A DNA stretch of 64,000 bases from Ceratodon purpureus (Eukaryota > Streptophyta > Bryopsida > Pseudoditrichales > Ditrichaceae). The DNA is taken from contig CM026427.1 of the NCBI GenBank assembly GCA_014871385.1, forward strand, positions 7,135,909 through 7,199,908, given 5' to 3'. How positions within the stretch are numbered: the stretch's first letter is position 1; every line of letters starts with the position of its first letter. The notes beneath the pieces are model-generated. The model ran no database searches, was not told the origin of the DNA, and saw nothing but the letters and a program-made list of their open reading frames with translations. Both the position numbers and the translations under genes were made by a program. Of the stretch, positions 49,847 through 63,420 are shown piece after piece.

Positions 49847-50686
49847 CCCCTAAACGGCCTTTGTCCTGGAATGGGTTTTTTTGAAATTTGGGCAGGTTCC
49901 TAAAAATTCAAATTTACTTGAAATTTTTTGTGGTAAAAGATTTTTTTAAGAGGTTTATGGGGATATTTTTTTTAATTTTTTTGGATGAAGTGAGAAAAAT
50001 TTATGCTCCTCTGAGCATAAAACGCCCTTCCGCGGGCAGGCTCTGAGCCACTGTGAATGCAGCAATTTCTGCCCAAAACTGCCCAAAACTGCCCAAATCT
50101 GCCCAAATCTGCCTAAAGACGAAACTTTGAAATTCCACCAAAAATTGAGATTTTGATATTTTTCAAAAATAAAAATTTCAATGTATTGACAAGGTAGTAG
50201 AGCATGTTCTCACCGTTCGGATTTTTAATCCAAATTTTTTTCATATGCTATTTTTATTGTCAAAAAACGGCCTTTGTTTGTGAATTTCAGTATACCCCCT
50301 AGCGGAAAATGATTGTTTTGGCAACCTTCTACAACTTTTTTGAATATTATTTTTTTAACACAATTAGCTAACTCAGTCTTCTTTGACGTGCATCAAAACC
50401 CCCAAAATCCATAATGGAAAAAAATGGTTTTTTGGGCCTTCAAAACTCTGCTGATCCCTTTTTGGCAGGGAAAAAAAACTTGTTTTTCAACTTTGAACAT
50501 TATGATTTTGCAATTGGTGAGGAATGAGTGTGTATGATTTAGTGGACATGTAGACATAGAAGTTAGCTACAAGATCTTACGATTAGATGTACTAATTTAG
50601 ACCCCGAGTTTGCAAAATCCACCTTGCTTTGAAGAGGAGCTGTTTTCAGGCAGTTTTGATGAAAAACACCCTTGGCCGTTTAGGGG
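49847..50686. mobile_element. TTAA-flanked element 3 (840 bp), best preserved ends
   Basis: TTAA at 49843-49846 and 50687-50690 bracket perfect 13-bp inverted ends, CCCCTAAACGGCC and GGCCGTTTAGGGG. The interior is AT-rich with repeated CTGCCCAAAA units near 50065-50115 and no coding capacity. It lies 100 bp from element 2 and shares internal segments with it, so the two are relatives. Confidence 0.82.
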
Positions 50687-50690
50687 TTAA

Positions 50691-51917
50691 AAGTAATATT
50701 TTTGCCTAAGATTTTTCTTAGGCGCTCCCTTTACCGCAAGGTGTACGCGGTAAAATTTTCAAAGTCAAATTCCCATTTTAGAACCTTCCTCCAGAAATTT
50801 TGGGTTTCAAGTCGAAATAGGACAGTTTAAAATCAAGTTTTTTTTCAATTTATTTTTTAAGAATATGTTCATAACCAAATCACTACTCTAAATCCAAAGT
50901 GACCCAAGTAAAAAAGTTTACCAGTTTTACAAGAGTAGCCTTCAAAAATTACATGAACAAACTTCAAAGTTTTTTGTAATTTTACAGTTTTTCCTATAAA
51001 AAATTGTCAAAATTTAAGATTTAGGAAATTCTCAATTTAGATTTCTTCCAAAATTCACAAACTCATAGATGTGACTTTTCACCATTCACTTTTTTCCAAA
51101 CCAAAAAACTTTAATGTTATTTAAGTTTTACTGTATTGAAGATTTTGTACCTGCTTTTGGAAAATAAATTGCATGAAGGCCAAAAAATCAAAATGAGTCT
51201 TTAAAATTTTGCATGGAGGTGCCCAATTTAGTTATCTCTATGGAAAAAAATATGAGCAAATTGTTTGGGAAAACAATCATCAAGTCTCCTTTGGCACCAT
51301 TTAGACTATGCCTTTCGAGCAAAGCCACAAAAAAAAATAAAAAATAAAAAATAAAAATAAAAAAAATAAATAAATTTGAACGTTATAATCTCACAAACGG
51401 TGAAGATCCAACAGTTCAAATTTGACATGGTGTTAGTGCAAGTAGTTAGGGTGAAGATCTTACAGTTGAAAATACCAGAAAAGGAAATATTATTGGAAAC
51501 ATACATCAATTTCCATAGGGTGGTCAAAATTTGTAGTTTCTGGACTTGGAGGTCCCAAAACACTTTGGACCTTTAGTCGTTAAGATTTGTACCTTGGATT
51601 GTTGATTTTATTGAAATAATATAATTTTGAAGTTTCGTTTATGACAATTAGATATAATGTGCTATATTAGTACATTAAAAGCATGCATTTTAAATATACG
51701 CAATAAAAATATATATATATAACGAAATTAGTGATGAATTAATTTCTTAAGTTGTTGATTATTAAAGTTTTAAAACTCATTATCTCACAAAGTCTCAATC
51801 CAAACAGTCAAAGTAAAGATTGATGTCCATCCTTTCAGTGAAAAGAAGAAAAAATCTAAAAAAACAATTTTTTAAAACTATTATGAAGGAAAAAAGAAGT
51901 TTTTTTGGTACATTGTT
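50691..51917. other. AT-rich repeat-like DNA
   Basis: No gene. An A-rich simple tract of AAAAAT units lies at about 51328-51375. The string CTTTAGTCGTTAAG near 51576 might be a decayed TTAA-family end. Confidence 0.4.
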
Positions 51918-52330
51918 CAGAACGGTGAGAAAACTTTGATTTTTTATGGAATGAACATTTTGTACTCAAAGAAGTTTTTTTTAGAAATGTCAATGATAAC
52001 GACATAGAGGATTTATAGGAAAAATCCCAAAGGTAACAAATGTATTTAGCATGGCTTCCCGAATTGCCTACAGAACACATAATTCCACTTTGGGTGCCAT
52101 TACTATTTTCATATATGTATGATTGAAAAAAAAATCCTCAAAGTTCCTATATTGGCAAACATTCACAAAAAAAAATCAATTTTTAAATCTGAAATTGACA
52201 TCTCAGATACATGCCCGAATTTTTTAAAAGCCCAAGTTTGGTAGATTGTCCTTTAGGGGATAAGATGGGGGGGGGGGGGGATTTACTACAAACTATGTAA
52301 TCTTCCAATTTATGGCTTCAATTTTCATGA
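51918..52330 (+). repeat. Dispersed repeat, copy 2
   Basis: Diverged direct copy of 36733-37130. It contains a run of 14 G at 52267-52280 that is absent from copy 1, following CCTTTAGGGGATAAG, which again resembles a TTAA-family right end. Confidence 0.7.
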
Positions 52331-53916
52331 AATTCCTTATACATGTTCTTATAGTATTCTTTGGCAAGATCATACAATTACTCTTCACACTAAAAAGAAC
52401 AATTCTGAAGTGCTTTTGGTGAGATATAATAAAGAATTTTTTTGGGGTTAAAATCTGTCGGCAACATACATTGAGGTTCATTTCAACGCGGTTTATGTTA
52501 CCTTGGAATGCAAGGGCAGTGTGCCCACACCCTGTCTACAGGGTTTAAACTAACCAAACTTCTTTGTACACAGCTTTCAATGAATTTGACAGGTAAGTTA
52601 GACGTGGAGACTTTTGGCATGCCATTCTACTCCAATGTGACAAATGCCCACCAGACTCTTGTCTACAGCCCGTGATTGATGATTGAACTCATCCAAACTC
52701 GGTGCATGTACTTGAATGAAATGCAGACCCAGCAGCCTCGCAGCCTGCCTGGTTTGAGCTGGCAAGATATAGTGTAGCATGTGAAAAATGGCGGACGTCC
52801 CCACTATAACAATCTCAAAACATCCCATGACTCAATCTCCATGTGATCACAGGATGTCATTTCCCAGTCAATTTCTGCAATTCATTTTCCAAGTGTGATT
52901 CCGGAACAAATGAGAGACTTTCAGAATATTACATTCGTGCATTTGCCCAGCAGGAGCATGGAAGAGAATAAGAGGAACTATGTTCGTAGTACTACCTTGT
53001 AGAGCACTGTTGTCAAAGTTCCCCTGTCCTGAGCACCATTATAAGCGATATTTCCATGCAAAACTGCGTCTTTGCAGACTTCACTGGCTGCCAAGTTTTG
53101 CAAATTGGTTGACTTTGAAGCTTTGCTTGATTTCTCAATTTGCCTTGCCTGATTGTCATCCGAAACAAATTCATAAATGGTGACCTCAGCATCTCCCCTC
53201 ATGTGCAAATTTCATCCTATTCATGTTACCCACGCAATTGAAGATTTTTATTCCAACATGAAAGAATCATTTCTCCCTTGTTTTCTACGCAATGGGCTTC
53301 TCCACCTTGAGTACCCACACAATAAATTTGGTACATCTTATATTCACAAGCAAATACCTCTCCAAATGCTATCATGGCACACCAGATATGGCAGAGGCTG
53401 CGGTCTGCACACTTGGGTCCCCTCCTGTGGGTTCCACCGATTCCTTCCAAACATCACCACCTTATTACCATACCACTCACGTTCCCATATTTCAAAGTCA
53501 CCCAGGAGCTGTCCTGACAAACAAAACGCTCACCACTCAAGCATCAGAGATTCATATAAGATCAATTTTCCATCATAACATTTATCATCACATGGTTTAT
53601 CATTCATCCCCTAGAAGACCCCCAATTTTGTCAAAAAGTAAGGGAGGAAGTTACATTACAGGAAAAGGTAGACCTGATATTTGCCCACCCAATCCAGGTG
53701 TCAATGAATAACCCCAACTCAACACAAAAGAATCCAACTTGTCATTTCCTGATCATGCTCACGTCTGAAAAAATCTAGGTCACCGCCATAAAGAGAGGCT
53801 CCTGCACAACTTTTCAGTGCCTGGGAACGTGGGAACCACGAAATTTGATTAAAATTAGCCCCTGTGGTGATTCTTTATAGGCTGTGGTGGGGGCCTTTTG
53901 AGTTGGAATATCACCA

Positions 53917-54075
53917 TTGCACCCAATCTAACTTACCACTGTATACATTTCAAAAAGTTACTATGGTCCTCTTTTTTAACTCTGGGCTAAATGGGTTCCT
54001 TGCACCCAATCTAGACTGTGTGTGTTTCAGAAAGTTACTTTGACCCCTTTTTTTTACTCTGGGCTGAATGGGTAC
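53917..54075. repeat. 83-bp imperfect tandem duplication
   Basis: Copies begin at 53917 and 54000. Both run TTGCACCCAATCTA, then AAAGTTACT, then ACTCTGGGCT(A/G)AATGGGT, with substitutions and small indels between them. Confidence 0.7.
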
Positions 54076-55179
54076 GTTCTTTGCAGATCTTTCCGTTTTG
54101 TGATGTCTGTTTTTTTCTCGTGCAAATATGGGTCTTGACTCTTGACTGATACTTGGTCTAAATGAAGGTGGAATTTACCATTGACATTGGATGTCAACAT
54201 ACTATTGAGAGGAGTCTGGAATATGCTGGAGGACTATTGGGGTCCAAGAGAGTTACTTGCGAAGTTGCGGCCCTTGGTATATTTTGTTGATGTACAGGAA
54301 GATCTGACATGGCTTGTAAGGAAAATATCTAGACGCCACCTTGACATGGAAATGGTGACGAATATAATATTGAGGCACATAAGCGTAGATTCTTTGATGT
54401 GGGAAGGGAATTAATTCAGAACACTTGGCATTCCATACGGACAATAGCAGTGTTGTCTGCCAATGGGGTTGGAGAGAAGTTCGTGAAACATACAGTTTTG
54501 TGATTCACAGAAGTTCACGCAGGTTTGTTGACAATTTTGGGTAAACATGTAAATATCTCGTTCAAAAGACATACGCTACATGATTGGTTTCATTTCACAG
54601 AGCAAGTACTACCCTAGCTTTTGGTAAAAATCAAGCCGCTTTGAATTGAGGACTATTCACATGTGTGTGACCTCAGCTTTGGGAAATCAGCAAGGAGAGC
54701 TCACTGGTTTCACTACCATAACGTAAAATAAAATGTTGTCTAGTAACATGCAGACAAACTTAGCTATGAGGGGGGCACAGCTATTATGAGGGGCACAGCT
54801 GTTACAACCGCAACTAACTTACCTTGAGACTTGAACCTTACCTTTTGTACATTTTTATTAAAAAAAATCGCTCCAAGGAACTGAAGACCTAAGATGCCTT
54901 CTGCGAAGCTACTACGGTATTCCACAGTTTCTTTTTAAATATTGTGATGTAAGAAAGATTAGTATTACACCTTTTATCATGACCCTCCATTGACCATACA
55001 AGCCTTATATAGTTCATGTAAGGTATATTGGTATCACGCCTATAAGGTAGACGGTGCTAAATTCGTGCGTTTTCTTAATCCGTGCATGTTGTCTCGGCAT
55101 AAAAACCATGCACTGCAAGACTCATAACCAACCTAGTAGTGTTCGCAAGTTGAATACACTCGCAGTTGCATGTACGAAA

Positions 55180-55221
55180 CAAAGTGGGTGGATTTGAATA
55201 CAAAGTGGGTGGATTTGGATA
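55180..55221 (+). repeat. 21-bp tandem duplication
   Basis: CAAAGTGGGTGGATTTGAATA is followed at once by the same unit with one change (GGATA in place of GAATA). Confidence 0.85.
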
Positions 55222-55562
55222 CCACGATGGCCAGTTCTCAACTTAGTATTGATTGTCAATAGTAGCATTAGGGCGTGTCTGTAGGAGATTTTGTTGATTC
55301 ACTTTGAACATTTTTCATTAATTGAAGTGGTTTGATATGCTCATGTGATATACTCACCGTGGTTTGATATACTCATTGCTTAACAAATGTCTTTTAGTTG
55401 CAAGCATGTGAAATTTTTGCAATTATTTATGTTTGATTCAAGTTGTTCAAATTCCTTAAGTGCACGGTTTAAGCACCATCTACCTTAACCTTGCATAGAC
55501 CATACAAGGATGAGACCATTGTTTCAAAAGGCAAAGAGATGAAGAAAATTCTATAATTATTA

Positions 55563-55755
55563 CTCCCTCCATGTCACTAAAAGAGCATAGTTTTCTAATA
55601 ATAGCAGATTTAAAGACAATTCTAAATTTAAAAAAAGTTGGACAAATTTAGAAATAGGTTGGCTAAATTTAGAAATAAATTTGCCGAATCTAGTAACCAT
55701 TTTTTTTAGACAAGTTATTTTATCATAGCATGCTCTTTTAGTGAGACGGAGGGAA
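55563..55755. mobile_element. Stowaway-like MITE (193 bp)
   Basis: Left end CTCCCTCCATGTCACTAAAA and right end (read inward) TTCCCTCCGTCTCACTAAAA form inverted repeats extending to GAGCAT. TA lies on both sides (55561-55562, 55756-55757). The ends resemble those of the element at 33136, so they belong to one broad family, but the interior differs. No coding capacity. Confidence 0.88.
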
Positions 55756-55757
55756 TA

Positions 55758-58700
55758 CATCATATTGAATGTGTAAAATTGTAGATGAACAATCAAATGA
55801 GATTTAATGGAAGTGACCTTATCCATTATCTCTCTTCACTTCAAACTTCTTTAACACATAGATTGTATGAAAAAGATTTTCAAAGAAAACAATTGTATAA
55901 AAAAATGTAATATTTACTAAAAGAGATAATTAGAGAAGTTGGGTTGAACAAAATAGATGATATAATATTGGCAAGTGTAAAATTATCTTCAGTAGAAGAA
56001 TCTCTTCTTACAAATTCTAACTTTTCAAATCATCCCACTATGATAACAAACCATAATAACATGGAAATCAATAATAACTAAAAAATCAATATATTTCTCC
56101 TACAATCAATTTCAAAACAAATTCATACATTGCCCAAAAACATATAAAAAATCGAGTTCAAATCTCAAATTTTATCTCACATGTATTCCCATTTCATTTT
56201 TTTAATTTTGAGGCAAATGATACGAAAAAACCCATTGCAAAATCGGCAAATGACATCAGTGCTAAATTTCATTTTTGACGAATGATAAACTAACCAAAAT
56301 AACCAAATACGTTGTCAAGAAACTGCAGTGATTAAAGAGCTGCCACTTTGAGACATATAACAAGGTGAGATCGCCAGCACAGAACCAGAAGGCTTAAAAC
56401 AAACGATTCGGTTAGCGTCCCATGGCTCGAGATTCGGTTCAATTCAACCCCCATTCCAACACACAGCCACGGCGCCCCAGGCTCCCTCCCATTCATGAAC
56501 CTCTCGACGAGTTCCTCGATTCATATATGGCATTATGGCGACGCCATTCGCCCAACAACTTGGTGGAGTGCTGGTGGACGGAACAGCCTCTCTTCCTCCC
56601 TCCCTCCCTCCGGACTCCGGATTCCACACCCCACAGCCCTCCTGAGGCCCATGTCGGCCCCGCGTACATCCTGATTCAGCGTGGACAGTGCTGGACAAAT
56701 CCGCGTCAGCAGCGGAGGAGCTTCATGGAGTGAATTTACTACTCCTTGTGTGTGGCGCCCACTGGGGATGAATGGCCAGGGTGCCACTGTGGGGGCAGAT
56801 TATTAGAGCCTCCGTCGCTTTTGTGCTAGAGGACTAGCCAGTCTACTTGACTGTGCATGTTGGCAACTGTGTGTTGCGACGGAAAGCTTGTAGCCCCATC
56901 CGATGGCTTCCCCTCTTTTTCTGCGTTGCACAGTCATTCGGAGCAACAAAAGTATTGAACTCGGACTCGGTTCATTGGTATGTTTCGTGGGAGTGCCCCT
57001 GCAGGTGCTTTGATTCGGCGTTGGGGGTTTATATAGTGTGGTGTGGTGTGGTGTTTTGAATGGTTACTCTGATTGAGAAGTTGCTTGGATTTCGAGAGAG
57101 ACACTATTTTGAGGAGAAATAGCCACTGAACAAACGAAACATGTATAACTCTCAAGGTAATACTGTAGTCACATGTCGATGTAGTCAGGGTACTACTACT
57201 GTATAGCCACATGTCTCGGTTGTAATGGTGTTTGTAATTATAATAAGGTAGCACTTTGATGAAGATGAGAAATCTTTAGGACTGATAAAAGTTACTCCGT
57301 ATGTTTTTTATCAAATTTTTCATAGTTTACTTTTGTAGTTACAAACGGGTATTCATTCATTTTTCTCAATAACTAAAGTTTTAGTCGTGCATATATTGGT
57401 GGTTTCAAAGGTTAACTAAAAATAATGTTCAAGCAAAAAGTTTTAGAATGAAAGCATTAATTTATAGAAAAAGTTAAATGATAAAATAACAAAGAATCTG
57501 TAATAAATGTTATGGATATTATAATAGCTATTTGCAAATTTAGAAGAAAATAATCAATATAAAATATGCCTAAATTTTTGGAAAATTAGTGGTCTTGTAT
57601 GCCTAAATTGATACAAAATTACATTCAAGTAATGCCTAAAACTAGAAAAGTCAATCATTTGTTGAAATTCTAAAAAAATAGATTTTTGTTGAGTTATAGC
57701 AAGCAAAGCATTAATCATTGTATAACTAAATAAAACACAAGTGTAAGGCATGATGTGTTGTGTCTACAGTATTGTTGACAAAATAATTCATAGTTGGCAA
57801 AAGCATTTAGATTAATAAAGTTGCCATAAACAAAATTATAAAAGCCATTCATGACTTATAGAAACAACTGTGATGAATGTTTAATTTCTAATCTTTTTAA
57901 AATATGTGCAACTTTAGAAAATAATTTTCTAGATTGCCTAACTTACTTTTGCAAACTAACTAGTAAATAGGTGGAAAGGTGACCAAGCTACTGAAAACCT
58001 ATGATATGATTGAAACTTATAATCATAATTATCATGAACTTCTATCAATTTTATAATTGAGTTAAGTTTTTGAATTACAGTAATCAAATCACAAATATGA
58101 AAATGTTATTTCAATTTTAACCATACTATTATTTACATATTTGTAGGGAATAAACAAAATTAGTAAAAAATCTCTAAAAAATCTTCAAAACATCAAACCA
58201 TGCATCTTTGAAATTTTAATAGGATATAAACTCGTTACAACTAGCTTAATCTATATTGTTCATAAGATATGCCACCTATATAACTGTATTTCCATGTTTT
58301 TTAGATGGATAGTCCTACTTTTTGACATAGATAAAAGACATAATTTATTGCAGAAATGAATAATAATTTTTTTAATAAAAAACAAATAAAAGAACCAAAT
58401 CATGAAATGATGTTCTGTAATGAATTCTAAATCCATCACATTCTAGTCAATCTATATTGTACATAAGATACACTATGTATGCTGCTAGACCTACAAATTG
58501 CAACTTTGATTTTTCATATTATTTCACATCGATGAAAAGCACACTAGAGGATTATGGCTAATAGACTTTGGACTTTGAACTTAAATGTGTATGTAGAGAG
58601 GCCGAAATATTTTTTTGGAAATTCAATGTTATTATAAGCAGTCATTAGCTTTTTGACATAGAGTTACAATGTCAAGCAACGCTCAGTTTAACACTGAAGT

Positions 58701-61700
58701 ATCTTACACTACATTCTTGTACCTATGGTTGAATTTAAATTATATGACTAAAGTTGGTTTTAGACAATAAAAATGATGAAGAATAAATATAGTCACTCCA
58801 TAGAAGGTTTTACACTTGGCAGACAAATGTTTAATTTTTAAGAGAAATCAAGGTTTGCCTCTCAAAAAATGAGGTTATTAATAATTATTTTTAGCAAAAA
58901 AATAAATAGAAATGACCCTAAACGATTTAAAAATAAAGAAATATAACCAAAATTATTTTGATCAATTTTCATTACATTAATTTTCTAATTTGTATATTTT
59001 CAATTTTTAGGATTATTTTGAGGCAAACCTGCTATGGTACATCAGAGTTTATTGAGGGGCTACATTCCGCTAGTAAAATGTGAAGGCATGGTAAATCCAA
59101 TGGACAATAAAAACAGTAGGTCTATCGAGGGGCTAATTTTCCGGTTTCCCAGGTCATTCCCAAAGCCAGACTCACTTTCGGCCATGACGAAAGAAACAGC
59201 TCAAGTAAACTCAGCTGCATCTGAAAAGATCTCCCACCTCTTTATCCTTCATCCATATAACGCACCATTTCTCATCAATAGTGATACCAATACCAGTGAG
59301 TACTAACTCAGTACGAACCATCTCTGTTACCATCATCCAGATTCCAGTGATGGGAAGTATGCCATGAAAGCCAGGCAGCCAGGCGAGGACAAGATATGTC
59401 AGCAAGGGGCCCTTGATCTTTTGCCCCCGATCCAGGTGTCGAGGCGAGGTCTGCGAACCCACCTTCTGGAATCCAACCTGTCACCACACCTGCGACGCAG
59501 GCCCAGCAAAAAATCTCCCTCACCGCCATAAAGTACCCAAGTGCACTGCACTGCACCAATTCACTGCACCACCGAATCACTCATTCCCCGATGCATCTGG
59601 AACGACAATAGCGTGGGAACCCAACCCAACCCAACTCCACCATTCCTAGTTTCTTTGCTTATAATATAATATTATCGTATGCGATACCTTTTCGGTACTC
59701 CAGGGCAACTGTTTTAACTTCAGCTCTCAACGGATGGTGCATATTGTACACGCTTCTGTACCCCCCTTCCTACCACTCATCACACGGGCCTCTCCAACAA
59801 ATCCTGCTTCACAAATATAGCCACTCTCGCTTGCATCCTCTCGAGTTTGGAGTGATTTTTGTCTGTCGTGGTGAGATTTTTCTTCCGGGGAAGGGAATGA
59901 TGGTGGGTTTTCTTACGACGAGATTTGATGTACTGTGTATTGCATGCGACGTAGTATAGTATCTTGTGGTAATATGACTTGCAAAAAATTGAGTTTTTAA
60001 AGTGAGGATGAGTGTTTCGGGTAGTGTGCGGTGGGTGTGCACGGTTGCTGTCTGGTTGATGGCATAGCTGCCTTAGCGTGTTGCCACCCAGTAAAGGTGT
60101 ACGGACCTGCCGTGTATCCATTGTATTCAGCATTTTATAGTAATATTACGCACTCAGCTTTATCATTGTATTTATAATATCTATAAAAGAGGCTGTTTCT
60201 CGAACAGTTTTTTTTTTTTTATAAATAAATTGTTGAACAGATGCATTATATGAATATGAAAAAAGCAACTAAAATAAGGTTTTTAAAATAAATGATAAGA
60301 ATGTGCACTTTTTTTGAAAGACTCTTAAAAATTCTATGAAGTTCAAGAAGTATTATTTGATTTATTTTTTTTTTTGCATTTTTGGGGAATTGAAAGTCGT
60401 ATTTTAAGAAATTGTATACTTTCTTACCATTTTGTATGTTGTGTGCTATTTGGAATGGTACTAAGTTTTAGTGCCCTGCCCCCAAGTCCAAAAAATAGGA
60501 TGGAGGTTGAAACGTTTCTAAAACCTATCACACCTTTAATTTCACACATATATTTGGAGCGATATTTTATTGAAATAGCCAATAGGCTGTAGTGTGAATT
60601 TTTTTTAAAAACATATATGTCATGCATGAATTTAGTTATTTTATATTTTGTGTATAATTTTAAAGGCGGAAAATCAAAAAATATAATAAGTAACAAATTT
60701 ACTTGGTTGTTCATTTTTTTAGGATGAAAATTTGAAGAATAATAGGAAATAAAAATAAAATTTATTTTTAGAATTATAAATTTTACATCAAATAGATGAT
60801 GTAGTGAATAATAGACCATTTCAAATCATTGGTACTTACAATGCCAATGTGTATTCATTTCACTAAGCCATTCCAAAAGTATAAGTTAAAATAAAGTAAA
60901 GTCATAGCTCCATTCTATCAAAGCAATTACATATTCCAAGTAATCCGCTTTACAATATAATTATAGAAAATTATTTATATCTATAACTGTATCAAACACA
61001 CAAACTTTTATGTATTTTTAAAACCAAAAATGATTGTGCAATGATCTTAGGAGTTCGAAGGGTTAGAATACGAACAATACCATGTAATCTTACATAATCG
61101 ACAGTTATATTGGATTGCATAAGTTAGCCCTAAAATATCAATTTTTATTGTGGTGATATATAATCACATGAGCAATATTTGTGGTAAGATAATGTTCTCC
61201 ACATCCTGCATGCAGATGGGATACTGTATTGGATACAGTTGGGCGTGGGACTTGGAAAACAGTCAGGGATTGGAAACTGTAGATCCAATCACATGTTGAA
61301 ACTGGGTCAACATGGGAGCACTTTGATTAATCCTCGTCAGCACAAGACAATGGAAAGATGCAAGCATACACAGCACTTCATTCATTACGAAAGAACTCCC
61401 TGCAATTACTGTACCAGTAGCCTGTAAGCTCCCATATACCATGCATACAATCACAGGCTGCAAACTCTTCAGTTTTATTTCTTCAAGTATTTTCATGATA
61501 GATTGCTGAGAAAGCAGATGTGCTTTCATTAAAAAAGTCATAAAAAGTCCTGTTCTCTTTGTCCTACTGTGGACCAGCCTATTCTGAGCCTGTGTTTATT
61601 TCCGGCCCTCGCCAAACCTAAGATTAGCTTGAGGAACTAATAGATGTTACACATAAGAATGTACATTGGTAAAACATGAAAGTCCCCAGTTAAAATTAGC

Positions 61701-63420
61701 CAGACCTAAAGTTGACATCTTAAAAATTTATAAACCAATTATTTTGTTAATATAATTCAAGATCCTACGGCAAAGATAATTGAAAAACTCGATTTTGGGA
61801 TAGGATATTCAAGTTTTTAAAAACCATCAGAACATTTACACATTTTTGCTCATCAAGGTAATGCTCAACTTGACTGATGTTTTACCTCTCTAGTGGCAAC
61901 AAAGTTCAGCACTTTTTTTTGCGATTTATTTAAAAAAGATCCGAAATAATGAAATTTGAATGAAAGTAAAGGGGAGGGGAGTTCTTATCCTGATGATTAG
62001 GGCTGTTTCGTATCCAGTCACAAGTTGGAGAGAGGCATATGTCATGTTCTGTCATAATGTAGGGCATACTTGAGACCGAGGACGGAATATCACTGGCCGG
62101 CGATTGCTTGGTCCTCCCTTGCCTTGGTAGGCCCAATTGGGCCCCGGCCTTTCTTTACCCCCCAGTATACCCCTCCACCACTGGACGCATTTGGCAAACT
62201 TTATTAAATGTATAATACAATTTAATTTCCATGCATCTGATTCAAAAATCTCAAAAAAAGAAGACGTCAAGCATTTCACACAGAAATTGTTTATATAGGT
62301 GAGAGTTTCAAATGTATGTTAGCTTAAATAAAACAAATTTCAAGTCATTTGTCTTTGAAAAATTACAATAAATATGATTTTTATCTTGGATTTTTTTTCT
62401 TTGTTTACAATTGGTTTGAATTATATATTGCATCCATAATCTCTAGAAAATTAAAATTAAAATTTAAGAAGCAATAGTTTCCTCAAATAGTTTTTATTGA
62501 TACACTACAAAATTTTGTCTAATCTAAATCTTTTCAATTTAAAATAGGTTGTATACAACTCTACAAGTTAATCTTTAAAAGATTTGAATGAATAATAGTT
62601 ATGCCATGCATGGTTGGTATTTGCTACCAACTTAAAGCTTGAAATAGGATTTTAGTATGTCATCATGACCAAATTCTAACTTAGCTTTCAAATTCAAATC
62701 CATTGATGATATAAACCTATTCCAAATACAACAGAGATATACCGTACTATGATATATAGAAGTTGAGGCTTTGAATGAGCATGTTCTTACAAGTCTACAT
62801 TCTATATTGACTACATATAAAATCATATGATAGTGTCAATTATTTTATTTGAATGTGATAACTTTTTACTTGCAATTGAATACAATGCCTTTATTTTTAT
62901 CTATACAGATTATACACTATTATATATCGTAACTTAGAATAAGCTACGGCAAAAAATAATTTGAAATAAAAATGTCAGATTAGAAAATAAATTATGTTAT
63001 TTTTTAATTACATGAAATGAAATTAGATGAACTAAGAAATATCTTGGACACGTGAACTAATTTTTTTTAGAGTGATCACATGAGGTCCACCAAAAAAATA
63101 AACATCCAATTAAACTTCATCAATTACAGATGAAAGTCTAACTCAAAGTTACTTCATCAAGGGTGATGAAGCTGCCTCTAAAGTGCGGCATATCCACAAA
63201 CTCATGTATTTTGACAAGTTTCTCAAGGTCAATTTCGAGTGTAATTTTTGAAACCTCTCTAAATACAAGGAACTACAAGAACCACATAAATACATAATAT
63301 ATTTGTACAATCAACATGGGAAGAAATAAGATATGCTCCTCCAAGACTTTATTTTTCCCTCAGATGGGCAACCAAAAAAAGTGGATTCCTCAGTTCTCCT
63401 GCATCTGAGATTCGATATGT
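55758..63420. other. Long AT-rich gene-poor region
   Basis: Mostly AT-rich DNA without recognisable genes. Two less AT-rich islands exist, 56400-57060 and 59300-59900. In the first, a 103-codon plus-strand frame (56422-56733, MARDSVQFNPHSN onward, Pro-rich) starts with an ATG but resembles no family and has low-complexity Pro runs, so I do not call it a gene. No RNA genes or long inverted repeats were seen. Confidence 0.45.

Larger units (their letters stand above)
52331..55562. other. Intergenic region with weak coding-like fragments
   Basis: Minus-strand frames at 52598-52828 and 52978-53208 and plus-strand frames at 53177-53711 have more balanced composition than their surroundings. The minus frame at 53208 runs to a possible GT donor near 52997 (CTACAAG before GTAGTA). 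No family is recognised, so this may be a decayed or lineage-specific gene. An 83-bp imperfect tandem pair lies at 53917-54075 and a 21-bp pair at 55180-55221. Confidence 0.3.

Noticed and set aside
56422-56733. 103-codon Pro-rich frame
   Set aside because: Starts with an ATG but has no recognisable family, low-complexity Pro/Ser runs and open antisense frames of similar length; not enough to call a gene.
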